Positions 1 to 10,139 of a stretch of 64,000 nucleotides of DNA are shown one piece after another. Each line of letters opens with the position of its first letter. The stretch's first letter is position 1. Made by a program: the position numbers and the translations under genes. The notes beneath the pieces are model-generated. The model was not told the origin of the DNA, ran no database searches, and saw nothing but the letters and a program-made list of their open reading frames with translations. The DNA is from Acidobacteriota bacterium (GTDB lineage: Bacteria; Acidobacteriota; Terriglobia; Terriglobales; Acidobacteriaceae), in NCBI GenBank assembly GCA_028876335.1, contig JAGWSG010000134.1, positions 1 through 64,000 on the forward strand. The letters run 5' to 3'.

Positions 1-399
<399 letters not shown>

Positions 400-406
400 A
401 CTCACG

Positions 407-1822
407 ATGGCAACCAGTGAAGTGAACGTGAAAACCGCCGGTGTTGACCCGAAAACGGGCGAGTACCGGGTTGTGGGTGAAGGGCAGACCTTCGGGTCGG
501 TCACCGAAAAGATTACGCAGATTGTGCTTACTCCGCACACGCCGCTGGGCTGGTTCGCCCTGTTCGGCATTGGCGGCGCGGGTGCAACCATGCTGCTGGT
601 CGCCGTTACCTGGCTTTTCTTGAAGGGTGTCGGCATCTGGGCAATCACCCAGCCGGTCGCATGGGGCTTTGCCATCATCAACTTTGTGTGGTGGATCGGT
701 ATCGGCCACGCAGGAACGCTGATCTCGGCCATTCTCTTGCTGTTCAAGCAGAGCTGGCGCAACTCGATCAACCGCTTTGCCGAAGCCATGACGATTTTTG
801 CTGTCGTCTGCGCCGGTATGTTCCCGCTCATCCACGTTGGCCGCCCTTGGCTCGGTTACTGGCTTTTCCCACTGCCTCTCACCATGGACGTGTGGCCGCA
901 GTTCCGTTCTCCGCTTCTCTGGGACGTCTTCGCAGTTTCGACCTACGCAACCATCTCGGTGGTCTTCTGGTACATCGGCATGGTTCCTGACTTTGGAACT
1001 CTGCGCGACCGTGCGGAGTCGAAGTTTGCCCAATATATTTACGGTATGCTCTCGCTCGGCTGGCGCGGTTCGGTGCGTCACTGGATGCGTTATGAGACAG
1101 CATCGTTGCTCCTGGCCGGCTTAGCCACTCCGCTGGTGCTTTCCGTGCACACGGTCATCAGCTTTGACTTCGCCGTCGCCGTGCTCCCAGGCTGGCACAC
1201 CACCATCTTCCCGCCCTACTTCGTTGCAGGTGCAATCTATTCAGGCTTTGCCATGGTGCTTACGCTGGCCATTCCGCTGCGCAAGTTCTACGGTCTTGAA
1301 AAGCTGGTGACGGAGCGCCACATCGACAACATGGGTAAGGTCATGCTGGCCACCGGCTTTATCGTGGCCTACGGCTACGGCCTTGAAGCCTTCATGGCGT
1401 GGTATTCGGCGTCGCACTGGGAAGCATTTATGTTCTGGAACCGCATGTTCGGGCCCATGGGCTGGAGCTATTGGGTTCTGATTACATGCAACCTTGCGAT
1501 TCCCCTTACGACACTTTGGGTCCGCAAGTGGCGCCGGAATATGACCTTCATGTTCCTGCTCTCGCTGGTTGTTAACACGGGCATGTGGTTTGAGCGTTTC
1601 GTGATTGTGGTCACCAGCCTTTACCGCGACTTCCTGCCGTCCTCCTGGGGTACGTATCGCGCCACCAAGTGGGACTACATGACGTTCGTGGGTACGCTGG
1701 GACTCTTCACTGCGCTGTTCCTGCTCTTCGTCCGCTTCCTGCCCATGATTCCGATGAACGAAATTAAATTGATGCTGCCATCGGCAAAGATCAAGCCGAA
1801 GGCCGCGGAGGCTGCAGATTAA
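407..1822 (+). CDS. actC: Alternative complex III membrane subunit ActC (NrfD/PsrC family)
   Basis: A 471-residue polytopic membrane protein with about ten hydrophobic segments. NrfD-like features include the stretch [14 protein letters not shown] near residue 50 and a late [11 protein letters not shown] segment. ActC is one of two quinol-binding NrfD-like subunits of alternative complex III and anchors the iron-sulfur subunit in the membrane. It starts at ATG 407, 7 bases after the actB stop, and ends 2 bases before actD, so translation is probably coupled along the operon. The tail after the last helix is short and lysine-rich, as expected for a cytoplasmic C-terminus. ActF is a paralogue further down; ActC is distinguished by its place directly after actB. 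Confidence 0.93.
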   Translation: MATSEVNVKTAGVDPKTGEYRVVGEGQTFGSVTEKITQIVLTPHTPLGWFALFGIGGAGATMLLVAVTWLFLKGVGIWAITQPVAWGFAIINFVWWIGIGHAGTLISAILLLFKQSWRNSINRFAEAMTIFAVVCAGMFPLIHVGRPWLGYWLFPLPLTMDVWPQFRSPLLWDVFAVSTYATISVVFWYIGMVPDFGTLRDRAESKFAQYIYGMLSLGWRGSVRHWMRYETASLLLAGLATPLVLSVHTVISFDFAVAVLPGWHTTIFPPYFVAGAIYSGFAMVLTLAIPLRKFYGLEKLVTERHIDNMGKVMLATGFIVAYGYGLEAFMAWYSASHWEAFMFWNRMFGPMGWSYWVLITCNLAIPLTTLWVRKWRRNMTFMFLLSLVVNTGMWFERFVIVVTSLYRDFLPSSWGTYRATKWDYMTFVGTLGLFTALFLLFVRFLPMIPMNEIKLMLPSAKIKPKAAEAAD

Positions 1823-1824
1823 CT

Positions 1825-2367
1825 ATGCCCCCTCGCGAAGGAACCTACGGCCTTCTGGCCGAATTCGATACGCCGAGCGACTTGGTACGGGCCGCTCAAA
1901 AGGCACGCCACGACGGATGGCGGCGCATGGATTGCTATACGCCCTATCCTGTCGAAGAAGCGGCTGAAGCCATCGGCTTTCATCGCAACAAGGTGCCGTT
2001 GGTTACATTGATCGGCGGGCTGATTGGCCTGTGCGCCATGTTCTCCCTTGAGACCTGGATCTCGACGCTGGCCTATCCGCTCAACATCGGCGGTCGCCCC
2101 ACCTATTCGTGGCCGGCATTTGTTGTGCCTGCGTACGAGTGGACCATTCTCTGGGCGGGCCTTTCTGCGGCCTTTGGCATGCTCGCGCTGAACGGACTGC
2201 CGAGTCTCTATCATCCTTTGTTCAATGCCCCGAACTTCCGCAATGGCGCTTCGAACGACAAGTTCTTCCTGTGCCTTGAAGCCCTCGATCCGAAGTTCGA
2301 TCTGGTCGAGACGAAAGCCTATTTGAAGACGCTCGATGCGGTTTCCGTTGTGGAGGTGGAGTACTAA
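1825..2367 (+). CDS. actD: Alternative complex III subunit ActD (DUF3341)
   Basis: A 180-residue protein with a soluble N-terminal domain (GTYGLLAEFDTPSDLVRAA, residues 6-24) and two transmembrane helices, near residues 59-78 and 106-125. This is the DUF3341 layout of ActD. ActD is a structural membrane subunit with no cofactor. It sits between actC and actE in the conserved order. The stop codon overlaps the first base of the actE ATG (TAATG arrangement), so the two are translationally coupled. No catalytic residues are expected and none are seen. Confidence 0.9.
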   Translation: MPPREGTYGLLAEFDTPSDLVRAAQKARHDGWRRMDCYTPYPVEEAAEAIGFHRNKVPLVTLIGGLIGLCAMFSLETWISTLAYPLNIGGRPTYSWPAFVVPAYEWTILWAGLSAAFGMLALNGLPSLYHPLFNAPNFRNGASNDKFFLCLEALDPKFDLVETKAYLKTLDAVSVVEVEY

Positions 2368-3161
2368 TGCACGCAGTCCAACTCCAAACGAAACACTCAG
2401 GTCTTGGCCGCATCGCTGCATGCGCCGCCCTCGCTGTTCTTGGCCTAATCACAGGCTGCCGGCAGGACATGCATAATCAGCCCAAAATGTACCCGCAGCG
2501 CGGATCCAGCATGTTCGCCGATCATCGCGGCGCCCGCCCGCAGGTTCTCGATACTGTAGCCCGCGGACAATTGCATGAGGACAGCTACTTCTATACCGGT
2601 GTGATTCAAGGGCCCAATGGATACAAGGAAGAGAGCAATCTGATGCCCTTCCCTGTAACCATGGAAGTCCTCGAGCGCGGCCAGGAGCGCTTCAATATCT
2701 ACTGCACTCCCTGCCACTCGCGGGTAGGCAACGGTCTGGGTGAAATTGTGATGCGCGGCTATAAACCGGCAGCCAATTTTCACGATCAGGTGCGCATGGC
2801 GCAGCCGATTTCGCACTACTTCTATGTCATGACCCACGGCTACGGAGCCATGCCGGATTACTCGGCGCAGCTTGCACCGGTAGACCGCTGGGCAGTAGCC
2901 GCGTACATTCGCGCTTTGCAGTTGAGCGGAAATGCAACGGTCGCCGATGTTCCCGCGGGCAAGGCAATCAAGAGCCTGAAGGAAGTGGCAAAGGAAGAGA
3001 ATCTGCCGGCAAGCGATGCGGAACCCTGGGAGCTTCCAACCACCGCGGTGCAAGCGTATCCGCATACCAACGAAGGAACGCCAGCAATGGCCCCGGGCAA
3101 CCCGGCTGACCCCAAAATTTTTATTCCCGCAAGCAAACCGGCTCCAGCAGCCGCCAAGTAA
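2367..3161 (+). CDS. actE: Alternative complex III mono-haem cytochrome c lipoprotein ActE
   Basis: A 264-residue exported lipoprotein. A hydrophobic signal ends in the lipobox LITGC, so Cys31 would be the acylated first residue. One haem c site, CTPCH (Cys113, Cys116, His117), is followed by a likely Met ligand in GAMPDYS. ActE is the mono-haem subunit at the periplasmic face and a likely exit point for electrons towards the oxidase. The C-terminal 60 residues are Pro/Ala-rich and probably disordered. The ATG overlaps the actD stop; actF begins 14 bases downstream. Confidence 0.93.
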   Translation: MHAVQLQTKHSGLGRIAACAALAVLGLITGCRQDMHNQPKMYPQRGSSMFADHRGARPQVLDTVARGQLHEDSYFYTGVIQGPNGYKEESNLMPFPVTMEVLERGQERFNIYCTPCHSRVGNGLGEIVMRGYKPAANFHDQVRMAQPISHYFYVMTHGYGAMPDYSAQLAPVDRWAVAAYIRALQLSGNATVADVPAGKAIKSLKEVAKEENLPASDAEPWELPTTAVQAYPHTNEGTPAMAPGNPADPKIFIPASKPAPAAAK

Positions 3162-3175
3162 GGGTGAGAGACTGA

Positions 3176-4477
3176 ATGGCTCACGAATCACATACGAAAA
3201 CGCTCCCCGCCTCGCTCAACGCACCGTCCTTTGTTGACGGCTGGTTCAGCAAGTCACTTGTGGTGGGCGCAATTGCAACGGTCGCAGCGTTGATCCTGGC
3301 GTTTCTCGGCCAATCGCAAGATGGTCTCGGCTGGGAGCATTTCTATCGCGCCTGGGTTCTAGGCCTGGCTCTCACCTTCGGTTTCGCCGTCGGCGGTCTG
3401 GCATTGTTGATGGTGCAATACTGCTCCGGCGGTAAGTGGGGACTGCTCCTGCGCCGCCCACTTGAAGCGATGAGCCGCACGCTGCCGCTTATCTTCGTCT
3501 ACTTCCTGGTGATGGGATTCTTCTTCACCAAGAAGCTCTTTCTCTGGGCGAAATATCCTGATGCGGCTTCCACAGAATCGGCTCTCAAGGGAGGCCTGAT
3601 CACTGAACTTCAAGCACACTGCTTGAACTTCAAGCGTCCCATGCTTTCCCCGGAGATGTTCTGGATCGTGTGCCTTCTGTGCTTTGCAATCTGGGCACTC
3701 TACACGTGGCGGCTTAACAAACTCGGTGCTCTGCGAGACACACAGCCTGCCGATACGACGCCCATGTGGATCAAGAAACTGGAGAATATTTCAGGTCCGG
3801 GGTTGGTGGTCTATGCGCTTACCATGACCGCCGTCATCATCTACTGGGTCATGTCAATGGACATCACCTGGTTCTCATCGGTCTATGGCCTTCTGTTCCT
3901 GGTGGGCCAGGGATATCAGGTACTGGCACTCTCGATCATTGTGGCCATCGCGCTTTCCAAGGAAGAGCCTTTCAAGACCCTGCTGCGCCAGACCGAACAA
4001 CACGACATGGGCAAGTTCCTCTTCGCCTTCGTCATGCTGAACATCTACCTTGCCTTCGGCCAATTCCTGATCATCTGGTCGGGTAACCTGCCTGAGGAAA
4101 TTCCCTGGTACTTGGACCGAATTCGCGGCCACTGGGGCATCATCATCACTCTCGACTTCATCTTCCACTGGCTCATTCCATTCTCTCTGTTGCTGTCACG
4201 CGACATCAAACGCAACAAGAAGCGCATTGTCCGGGTTTGTCAGTGGATGATCTTTGCCAAAGCCTTTGATCTGTTCTGGCTGATTGAGCCGAACTTCAAG
4301 GACGCGGCCCGCAATTTGCATTTTTCGTGGGGAATCCTCGAATATGCAGCACTGCCGGTGGCAATGACTGCCTTCTGGTTCGCCTATTTCTCCAAACAGC
4401 TGAAGACGCGCGCACTGGTGCAGACCAACGATCCGCACTTGGCCGAAATTCTGGAGCCCGAACATGCACACGCCTGA
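3176..4477 (+). CDS. actF: Alternative complex III membrane subunit ActF (NrfD-like)
   Basis: A 433-residue polytopic membrane protein with about ten hydrophobic segments. It is the second NrfD-like quinol-interacting subunit of alternative complex III. Large loops (for example WAKYPDAASTESALKGG near residue 125) separate the helices, and the C-terminus is short and hydrophilic. The start ATG 3176 follows AGGGTGAGAG. The last 14 bases overlap the next gene, another sign of tight operon coupling. It differs from ActC in sequence but shares the general fold, and position after actE supports the name. Confidence 0.9.
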   Translation: MAHESHTKTLPASLNAPSFVDGWFSKSLVVGAIATVAALILAFLGQSQDGLGWEHFYRAWVLGLALTFGFAVGGLALLMVQYCSGGKWGLLLRRPLEAMSRTLPLIFVYFLVMGFFFTKKLFLWAKYPDAASTESALKGGLITELQAHCLNFKRPMLSPEMFWIVCLLCFAIWALYTWRLNKLGALRDTQPADTTPMWIKKLENISGPGLVVYALTMTAVIIYWVMSMDITWFSSVYGLLFLVGQGYQVLALSIIVAIALSKEEPFKTLLRQTEQHDMGKFLFAFVMLNIYLAFGQFLIIWSGNLPEEIPWYLDRIRGHWGIIITLDFIFHWLIPFSLLLSRDIKRNKKRIVRVCQWMIFAKAFDLFWLIEPNFKDAARNLHFSWGILEYAALPVAMTAFWFAYFSKQLKTRALVQTNDPHLAEILEPEHAHA

Positions 4478-5066
4478 TCCTCACGACCATAAGCCGGAAG
4501 AAATTGACGCATCCGCAGGCTATGAGAAAACTGACGTCCGAGTTACGGGCATCCTGGTCTTTCTCACCGCATTGGCCATTCTCGTCGCTGTAGTCGGGGT
4601 GCTGACTTACGGCATCGGTAAAGTTATCAATGCCCATCTGAACAAGGAAGATGGGCCTGATACCAAATGGACCAAGACTGCGGATGTTCGCGATCTGGGC
4701 GATTTGCCGAACAATCCAGCCATCCAGAAGAAGATGTCGGATATCGTCAACTCATTCCCTACACCCCGCTTGCAGCTAGACGATGGGGAGCAGGACATTG
4801 TGGATCTGCATCAACGTGAGGATCTGCTCCTCAATCACTACACCTGGGTGGATCAAGGCAAAGGAACCGTACGTATCCCCATTGAACGTGCCATGGAGTT
4901 AATCGCTCAGCGCGGATTGCCCGTGGCTCCTGCGACCACGCAGGCGCCCTTAATGACCGGCGACCATCGGCCCACCCTCACTATGCCGCTCACCAACGGT
5001 TTTGCTCGCACGGGGTATGAGCAGGAACTCGCAGCCTCTGAGGGCGAAGGCACGAGCCAGAAGTAA
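4464..5066 (+). CDS. Single-helix periplasmic protein of the ACIII-oxidase operon, function unknown
   Basis: A 200-residue protein I cannot assign to a named family. A charged, His-rich cytoplasmic start (HTPDPHDHKPEE) is followed by a single transmembrane helix (about residues 30-51, ILVFLTALAILVAVVGVLTY) and a soluble periplasmic part of about 145 residues. The soluble part includes NNPAIQKKMSDIVNSFPTPRLQLDDGEQDI and LNHYTWVDQGKGTVRIPIERAMELIAQRG. It overlaps actF by 14 bases and precedes the SCO gene, so it is probably made with the respiratory complexes and may help assemble or bridge them. No haem, copper or iron-sulfur motif is visible. Confidence 0.8.
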   Translation: MHTPDPHDHKPEEIDASAGYEKTDVRVTGILVFLTALAILVAVVGVLTYGIGKVINAHLNKEDGPDTKWTKTADVRDLGDLPNNPAIQKKMSDIVNSFPTPRLQLDDGEQDIVDLHQREDLLLNHYTWVDQGKGTVRIPIERAMELIAQRGLPVAPATTQAPLMTGDHRPTLTMPLTNGFARTGYEQELAASEGEGTSQK

Positions 5067-5144
5067 TGCAAGGACGCAACCGCCATGGAGATCGTGGTTG
5101 CAGGAATTGATCACGCAAGGGAGAGCCAAGAAGGAGTCAGAATC

Positions 5145-6143
5145 ATGCAGTGCCAAAACACAATCCGGACAAACTTGCGAGGAGCCGTTGGTGTAGCTGC
5201 GGCGGCGATTGTGTTGTGCACGGCATTTCAGGCTGCTTTGCTCCGAGCTCAAGAGTCACAACAGACCCAGAAACAGAAGCAGGCGCAACAGGCCAGTAGC
5301 CCCGTTCAGGGCATGTGGAGCTATGGCAACATGCGGCGGTCCGTGGAAGAGAAGACCGAAGGTCCTGCCAATACTACACCGGGTCTGTTGTCGCATGTCG
5401 GCATCTCGCAACATCTGAATCAACAGCTGCCGCTGAATGCGCCATTCACAGATGAGTCCGGCAAACCAGTCCATCTCGGCGATTACTTCGGCAAAGTTCC
5501 AGTTATTCTCTCGCTCGTCTATTACCGCTGCCCCATGCTCTGCTCTGAAGAAATGGACGGCTTGGCAAGTGCGTTGCAGATGGTGCACTTTACACCGGGC
5601 AAGGACTTCCAGATTGTCTTCATCTCCATTGATCCAAACGAAACACCTGCAATGGCGATGCAGAAGAAAACTACGTATGTGAAGCGATACGGCAAGCCTG
5701 AAACTGCGAATGGCTGGCATTTTCTGACGGGCCCGCAGTCAAGCATTGACGCCATGGCTGCTGCCGTGGGCTTCAATTACGTAAAGCTCAAGGTGCCGGG
5801 AACCAATATCACTCAATTTGCACACGCCAGCGCCATTCAACTCTGCACGCCGCAGGGCAAAATTGCACAGTATTACATGGGTGTCGAATACTCGCCCAAA
5901 GATTTGTTGCTTGGACTGAACGAGTCCTCAAACAACAAGATTGGATCTCCGGTACAGAACATCATTACGTACTGCTACCACTATGATCCGACGACAAATA
6001 CCCACTCGCTTATCGTGGCACGAGTGGTGCAGCTGGGAGGCCTTGTGACGCTGCTTGTGCTCGGCGGTTTCATGGCCCTGATGTTCCGCCGCGACTATAA
6101 ACAAGCTCACAAGCCCATGAAAGAATCGAAGGTGAACGGATAA
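5145..6143 (+). CDS. SCO1/SenC-family copper chaperone for cytochrome oxidase
   Basis: SCO proteins deliver copper to the CuA site of oxidase subunit II. This 332-residue protein has the thioredoxin-like SCO domain with the copper motif CPMLC (Cys129, Cys133) and the partner His in FAHASAIQL. ATG 5145 is chosen because AAGGAG ends 8 bases before it; an in-frame ATG at 5085 lacks such a site. An N-terminal signal or anchor (residues 11-34) is followed by a Gln-rich linker. Unusually, a second hydrophobic helix lies near the C-terminus (VVQLGGLVTLLVLGGFMALM) with a positively charged tail. It lies 4 bases upstream of coxB, matching its role. Confidence 0.92.
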   Translation: MQCQNTIRTNLRGAVGVAAAAIVLCTAFQAALLRAQESQQTQKQKQAQQASSPVQGMWSYGNMRRSVEEKTEGPANTTPGLLSHVGISQHLNQQLPLNAPFTDESGKPVHLGDYFGKVPVILSLVYYRCPMLCSEEMDGLASALQMVHFTPGKDFQIVFISIDPNETPAMAMQKKTTYVKRYGKPETANGWHFLTGPQSSIDAMAAAVGFNYVKLKVPGTNITQFAHASAIQLCTPQGKIAQYYMGVEYSPKDLLLGLNESSNNKIGSPVQNIITYCYHYDPTTNTHSLIVARVVQLGGLVTLLVLGGFMALMFRRDYKQAHKPMKESKVNG

Positions 6144-6147
6144 CCGA

Positions 6148-7209
6148 ATGTCGCACATTAGTCCAGTACTATGGCAGTTCCTCGTCAAGTGGATGACGGA
6201 CTTTTCACTGTTTCCGCCTGAGGCGTCGAAGATTGCGCCCCAGATGGATGCGTTGTACTTTTTCATGGTGCTCGTCAGCCTCATTGGCCTGACCCTTGTC
6301 ATCCTTCTTGTCGTTGCCTTTTCGCTCTTGTATAACAAGCGCCGCCACCCGGTCGCGGTCCAGATCGAAGGTTCCACCCTTCTTGAGGCCACTTGGACTA
6401 TCATCCCTCTCGGCCTCTTCCTGGTGATGTTCGTCTGGGGTGCACTCATTTATTTCCGTGTTTATACTCCGCCTAATAACGCCATGAATGTATATGTGGT
6501 CGGCAAACAGTGGATGTGGAAGGCTGAGCATCCAGGCGGCCAGCATGAAATCAACGCACTGCATGTTCCCATCAATGAGCCGGTGCAAATAACCCTTATT
6601 TCGGAAGACGTGTTTCACAGCTTCTCCATTCCGGCCTTTCGCGTAAAGCGTGAAGCCATTCCGGGCCGGTACACATCTGTCTGGTTTGAGGCGACCAAGG
6701 TTGGTAAGTACCACCTCTTCTGTACGCAATACTGCGGTACGGACCACTCACATATGATCGGCTGGGTCTACGCCATGACACCGGACGACTACCAAAAGTG
6801 GCTCAATAGTTCGACCAGTGGATCATCGCTGGCACAAAATGGAGAGCGTCTGTTCGCAAGCCTCAGTTGCTCGGCCTGTCATAATTCCAGGCCCGATGCC
6901 AGAGGTCCGAACCTGGTGGGCGTCTATGGCTCCAAGCTTACTTTGACTGATGGCAGTTCCATCACGGTTGACGACGCCTATCTGCGTCAGGCGATTCTGA
7001 ACCCCTCGCAGCACGTTACTCAGGGATATGCGCCCATCATGCCCACCTATCAAGGGCAGATTAGCGAAGAAGGCGTAATCGATCTGGTGCAATACATCAA
7101 GAATCTGGACACCGATTACAGGTTGAAGCAGACTACAACCACGACGACCCTGCTGCCTGAAAGCCAAGGCAAGGCGACATCCGCAGCGAAAGGAATGGTG
7201 AAGCAATGA
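6148..7209 (+). CDS. coxB: Cytochrome c oxidase subunit II with fused cytochrome c domain (caa3 type)
   Basis: Subunit II receives electrons at the binuclear CuA centre. Two transmembrane helices (about residues 38-62 and 84-105) precede the cupredoxin domain. The CuA ligands are complete: His157, Cys192, Cys196, His200 and Met203 in [12 protein letters not shown]. After a Ser-rich linker comes a cytochrome c domain with CSACH (Cys241, Cys244, His245) and a likely distal ligand Met298. The fusion defines a caa3 oxidase, which can take electrons straight from alternative complex III. The stop overlaps the coxA start by 4 bases. Confidence 0.96.
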   Translation: MSHISPVLWQFLVKWMTDFSLFPPEASKIAPQMDALYFFMVLVSLIGLTLVILLVVAFSLLYNKRRHPVAVQIEGSTLLEATWTIIPLGLFLVMFVWGALIYFRVYTPPNNAMNVYVVGKQWMWKAEHPGGQHEINALHVPINEPVQITLISEDVFHSFSIPAFRVKREAIPGRYTSVWFEATKVGKYHLFCTQYCGTDHSHMIGWVYAMTPDDYQKWLNSSTSGSSLAQNGERLFASLSCSACHNSRPDARGPNLVGVYGSKLTLTDGSSITVDDAYLRQAILNPSQHVTQGYAPIMPTYQGQISEEGVIDLVQYIKNLDTDYRLKQTTTTTTLLPESQGKATSAAKGMVKQ

Positions 7210-8867
7210 GCGATACGATCGTCGTTCTTCCCGACCAGGCAACCGCACGGCTACCCAAGACCAACTACCTGAACAAGGAGAATGGTCTCCTGAGCTGGTT
7301 GCTCACTGGCGATCACAAGCGCATCGCGATCCTCTATCTGATCTCGATCACCTTCTTCTTCTTCATAGGAGGTGCGCTGGCCAGCCTCATCCGCCTGGAA
7401 TTGCTGACCCCGCAGTCTGACCTGATGGCAACGGACACCTATAACAAGGTGTTCTCTATGCACGGCATCATCATGATCTTCTTCTTCCTGGTGCCATCGG
7501 TTCCTGCCACCATAGGCAATTTCTTCATCCCGATGATGCTCGGTGCAAAAGATCTGGCACTGCCCAAGATCAACCTGCTGAGCTGGTACCTCTATATGGC
7601 TGCTGGAACACTGGCCATTTATTCGATGATCGTGGGCGGCGTAGACACCGGTTGGACATTCACCACACCGCTGTCAACGCACTACGTCAACACGCATGTC
7701 ATCACAACAGGACTGGCTGTCTTCATAGCAGGGTTCAGCTCCATCTTCACAGGTCTGAATTTCATCGTGACCATTCACAAGATGCGCGCACCCGGTATGA
7801 CATGGTTCCGTATGCCTCTGTTTGTCTGGTCGCATTATGCAGCCAGCATATTGATGGTTCTCGGCACGCCGGTTCTGGCCATTGCACTGGTGCTCATCGT
7901 CCTGGAACGCACAATTGGTATCGGCGTCTTCGATCCGACTAAAGGCGGCGATCCACTGCTCTTCCAGCACTTGTTCTGGTTCTACTCTCACCCTGCCGTC
8001 TACATCATGATTCTTCCCGGTATGGGTGTAATTTCTGAGGTGATTTCCACCTTCAGTCGAAAACGAGTCTTCGGCTACACAGCTGTGGCATTCTCTTCGG
8101 TTGCCATCGCCGTATTTGGATTCTTTGTCTGGGCCCACCACATGTTCATCATGGGCATTTCCAACTACGCGGTACTGGTGTTCTCCCTCCTCACTATGCT
8201 TGTCGCAGTTCCTTCGGCAATCAAGATCTTCAACTGGGCTTTCACGCTCTATAAGGGATCAGTCACGTTTGAGACGCCAATGCTCTACGCATTTGGCTTC
8301 ATGGGCCTGTTCACTATTGGTGGTCTAACGGGCGTATTCCTCGGAACTGCCGGAACGGACATTCACCTGACCGAGACATACTTCATCGTCGCCCACTTCC
8401 ACTTTGTCATGGTGGGCGGTATGCTCATGGCCTTCCTCTCGGGTATTCATTTCTACTGGCCGAAGATGACGGGCAGGATGTATCCGGAGAAAATCTCTCA
8501 GCTGGCCGCCGTAGTCACGTTTATCGGATTTAACTTTACGTTCTTCCCTCAATTCATCCTGGGCACACTCGGCATGCCGCGTCGTTATGCGTCCTATCCG
8601 CCTGAGTTCCAGGTTCTGAATGTTTTCTCAACCGCGGGCGCTTCCATCCTTGGTGTCGGCTATCTGCTCCCAGTGCTGTACCTCACTTGGTCACTGAAAT
8701 ACGGCGCCATTGCAGGCAACAATCCCTGGCAGGCAACAGGCCTGGAGTGGCAAACGCAGTCTCCGCCATTGACTGAAAACTTTACTGAGATTCCTATTGT
8801 GGACCACGAGGCCTACGACTACGAGTGGCTTGAGCGTCAGAAAGAAAAAGAGGTTGCCAGTGCCTGA
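7206..8867 (+). CDS. coxA: Cytochrome c oxidase subunit I, A2-type haem-copper oxidase
   Basis: The catalytic subunit reduces O2 to water and pumps protons. It has 553 residues and twelve or more helices. Visible ligands are His86 and His399 for the low-spin haem, His397 for the high-spin haem, and His262, His311 and His312 for CuB, with cross-linked Tyr266. The motif reads YSHPAVY (residues 260-266), where the glutamate of HPEVY in A1 enzymes is Ala. The Tyr-Ser pair is the established signature of the A2 subfamily (as in Thermus and Rhodothermus caa3). It overlaps coxB and coxC, so it is part of the same transcript. Confidence 0.97.
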   Translation: MSDTIVVLPDQATARLPKTNYLNKENGLLSWLLTGDHKRIAILYLISITFFFFIGGALASLIRLELLTPQSDLMATDTYNKVFSMHGIIMIFFFLVPSVPATIGNFFIPMMLGAKDLALPKINLLSWYLYMAAGTLAIYSMIVGGVDTGWTFTTPLSTHYVNTHVITTGLAVFIAGFSSIFTGLNFIVTIHKMRAPGMTWFRMPLFVWSHYAASILMVLGTPVLAIALVLIVLERTIGIGVFDPTKGGDPLLFQHLFWFYSHPAVYIMILPGMGVISEVISTFSRKRVFGYTAVAFSSVAIAVFGFFVWAHHMFIMGISNYAVLVFSLLTMLVAVPSAIKIFNWAFTLYKGSVTFETPMLYAFGFMGLFTIGGLTGVFLGTAGTDIHLTETYFIVAHFHFVMVGGMLMAFLSGIHFYWPKMTGRMYPEKISQLAAVVTFIGFNFTFFPQFILGTLGMPRRYASYPPEFQVLNVFSTAGASILGVGYLLPVLYLTWSLKYGAIAGNNPWQATGLEWQTQSPPLTENFTEIPIVDHEAYDYEWLERQKEKEVASA

Positions 8868-9618
8868 GAACACAGCCATTGCTGGTGCGACAGAGGTGGA
8901 AGGACATCACGAGCATCCGCCTTATCAGCGCCACCATTTTGAAACCATGGGCCAGCAGAACGATGCCACCAACTTCGCCATGTGGCTTTTTCTGCTCACC
9001 GAAATCATGTTTTTTGGCGGCCTCTTTACCGCCTATCTGATTTACCGGAACTGGTATTACCCGGCGTTCGTTCAGGGATCTCACCAATTGAGCATCTTCT
9101 GGGGAACGCTCAATACAGCTGTGCTCATCACCTCGAGCTTCACCATGGCAATGGGCGTATGGTGCGCAGAGATGCGCAAGAAGAGCGCCTTGGTGCTGTG
9201 CCTCGTGCTCACATTTGTTTTGGGCCTTGTCTTCCTTGGGATCAAGAGCATCGAATATCACGAGAAGTGGGAAAAGCACCACGTACCTGGGCTTCGCTAT
9301 AATCTGGATTCGTTTCTCAATCCTGCCTCAGATCATGAGGTTTATCAGGAGTATCACGATAAGCCATTGCCGCTCGACATGGCGCGACATACGGAGTTGT
9401 ACTTCTTCCTGTACTTCGCCATGACGGGTATGCACGCACTGCATATGATCATCGGAATTGGGATTCTCACGTTCATGATCATTCAAGCGCAGAGAGGGGC
9501 CTACACCACAGGACATGTAACCTTCGTGGAGAACTTTGGCCTTTACTGGCACTTTGTGGACATCATCTGGATTTTCCTGTTCCCACTGCTTTATCTGATA
9601 AGCAGACACGCGAATTGA
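8860..9618 (+). CDS. coxC: Cytochrome c oxidase subunit III
   Basis: A 252-residue membrane subunit that stabilises subunit I. GTG 8860 is preferred: it overlaps the coxA stop as GTGCCTGA and has AAAAAGAGG just upstream, while any upstream start would lie well inside coxA. Recognisable subunit III sequence includes [21 protein letters not shown] near the N-terminus and [20 protein letters not shown] at the end. A hydrophilic insertion of about 50 residues ([20 protein letters not shown] onward) lies in the middle between helices. Its function is unknown but such loops occur in related caa3 oxidases. Confidence 0.94.
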   Translation: MPENTAIAGATEVEGHHEHPPYQRHHFETMGQQNDATNFAMWLFLLTEIMFFGGLFTAYLIYRNWYYPAFVQGSHQLSIFWGTLNTAVLITSSFTMAMGVWCAEMRKKSALVLCLVLTFVLGLVFLGIKSIEYHEKWEKHHVPGLRYNLDSFLNPASDHEVYQEYHDKPLPLDMARHTELYFFLYFAMTGMHALHMIIGIGILTFMIIQAQRGAYTTGHVTFVENFGLYWHFVDIIWIFLFPLLYLISRHAN

Positions 9619-9641
9619 CAAAGGCAAACAAGGATACTGTT

Positions 9642-9950
9642 ATGAGCAATCACGCCGAAACCGAACATCATATCGTCAGTCCCAAGCTTTACGTGGTCAT
9701 CTTCCTCTCCTTGTTGTGCCTGACGGGGCTTACGGTCGCAGCTTCTTACGTTGAAATGTACAGTTTCAACGTGGTTGTTGCCTTGGGCATCGCCATCGTG
9801 AAGGCCATGCTGGTCGTGCTCTTCTTCATGCATGTCAAATACAGCAGCAAATTGACAAAGTTGACTGTCTTCTCTGGCCTGTTCACGTTCATGGTGTTGA
9901 TCTTCATGACGTTAGCAGACTACATCAGCCGCGCTTGGGGCCGCTGGTAA
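9642..9950 (+). CDS. Cytochrome c oxidase subunit IV (prokaryotic type)
   Basis: A 102-residue protein with three hydrophobic segments (LYVVIFLSLLCLTGLTVAAS, VVVALGIAIVKAMLVVLFFM and FSGLFTFMVLIFMTLADYIS). This is the usual layout of the small bacterial subunit IV that accompanies coxABC. ATG 9642 has AAGGA ending 7 bases before it; a TTG 27 bases upstream is in frame but has no such site. It is the last gene of the operon and is followed by a GC-rich hairpin at 9981-10002. Confidence 0.9.
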   Translation: MSNHAETEHHIVSPKLYVVIFLSLLCLTGLTVAASYVEMYSFNVVVALGIAIVKAMLVVLFFMHVKYSSKLTKLTVFSGLFTFMVLIFMTLADYISRAWGRW

Positions 9951-9980
9951 TTGGAAGAGTAAGATCCGCCGTATGTCCAT

Positions 9981-10012
9981 GAGGCCGCCTTTGGGCGGCC
10001 TCGCTGCTTTCG
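9981..10012 (+). terminator. Hairpin closing the ACIII-caa3 operon
   Basis: GAGGCCGCC at 9981-9989 pairs perfectly with GGCGGCCTC at 9994-10002 around a TTTG loop, followed by a weak T-containing tail. It lies 30 bases after the last oxidase gene and before an unrelated photolyase gene, where a terminator is expected. Confidence 0.75.
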
Positions 10013-10139
10013 ATGGCCATTTCGTGTCATAAAATCGACATCCCTCGATTATTGATTGGACTTGAGATAATTGCGACTAACTGAAGAGTGGGCCTTACGC
10101 GGCATCCATAATGAAGATGTCGCCCTCTCTCAGATTGGA

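Noticed and set aside
2445-3191. A 248-codon minus-strand frame
   Set aside because: It is the complement of actE, whose haem site and lipobox prove the coding strand.
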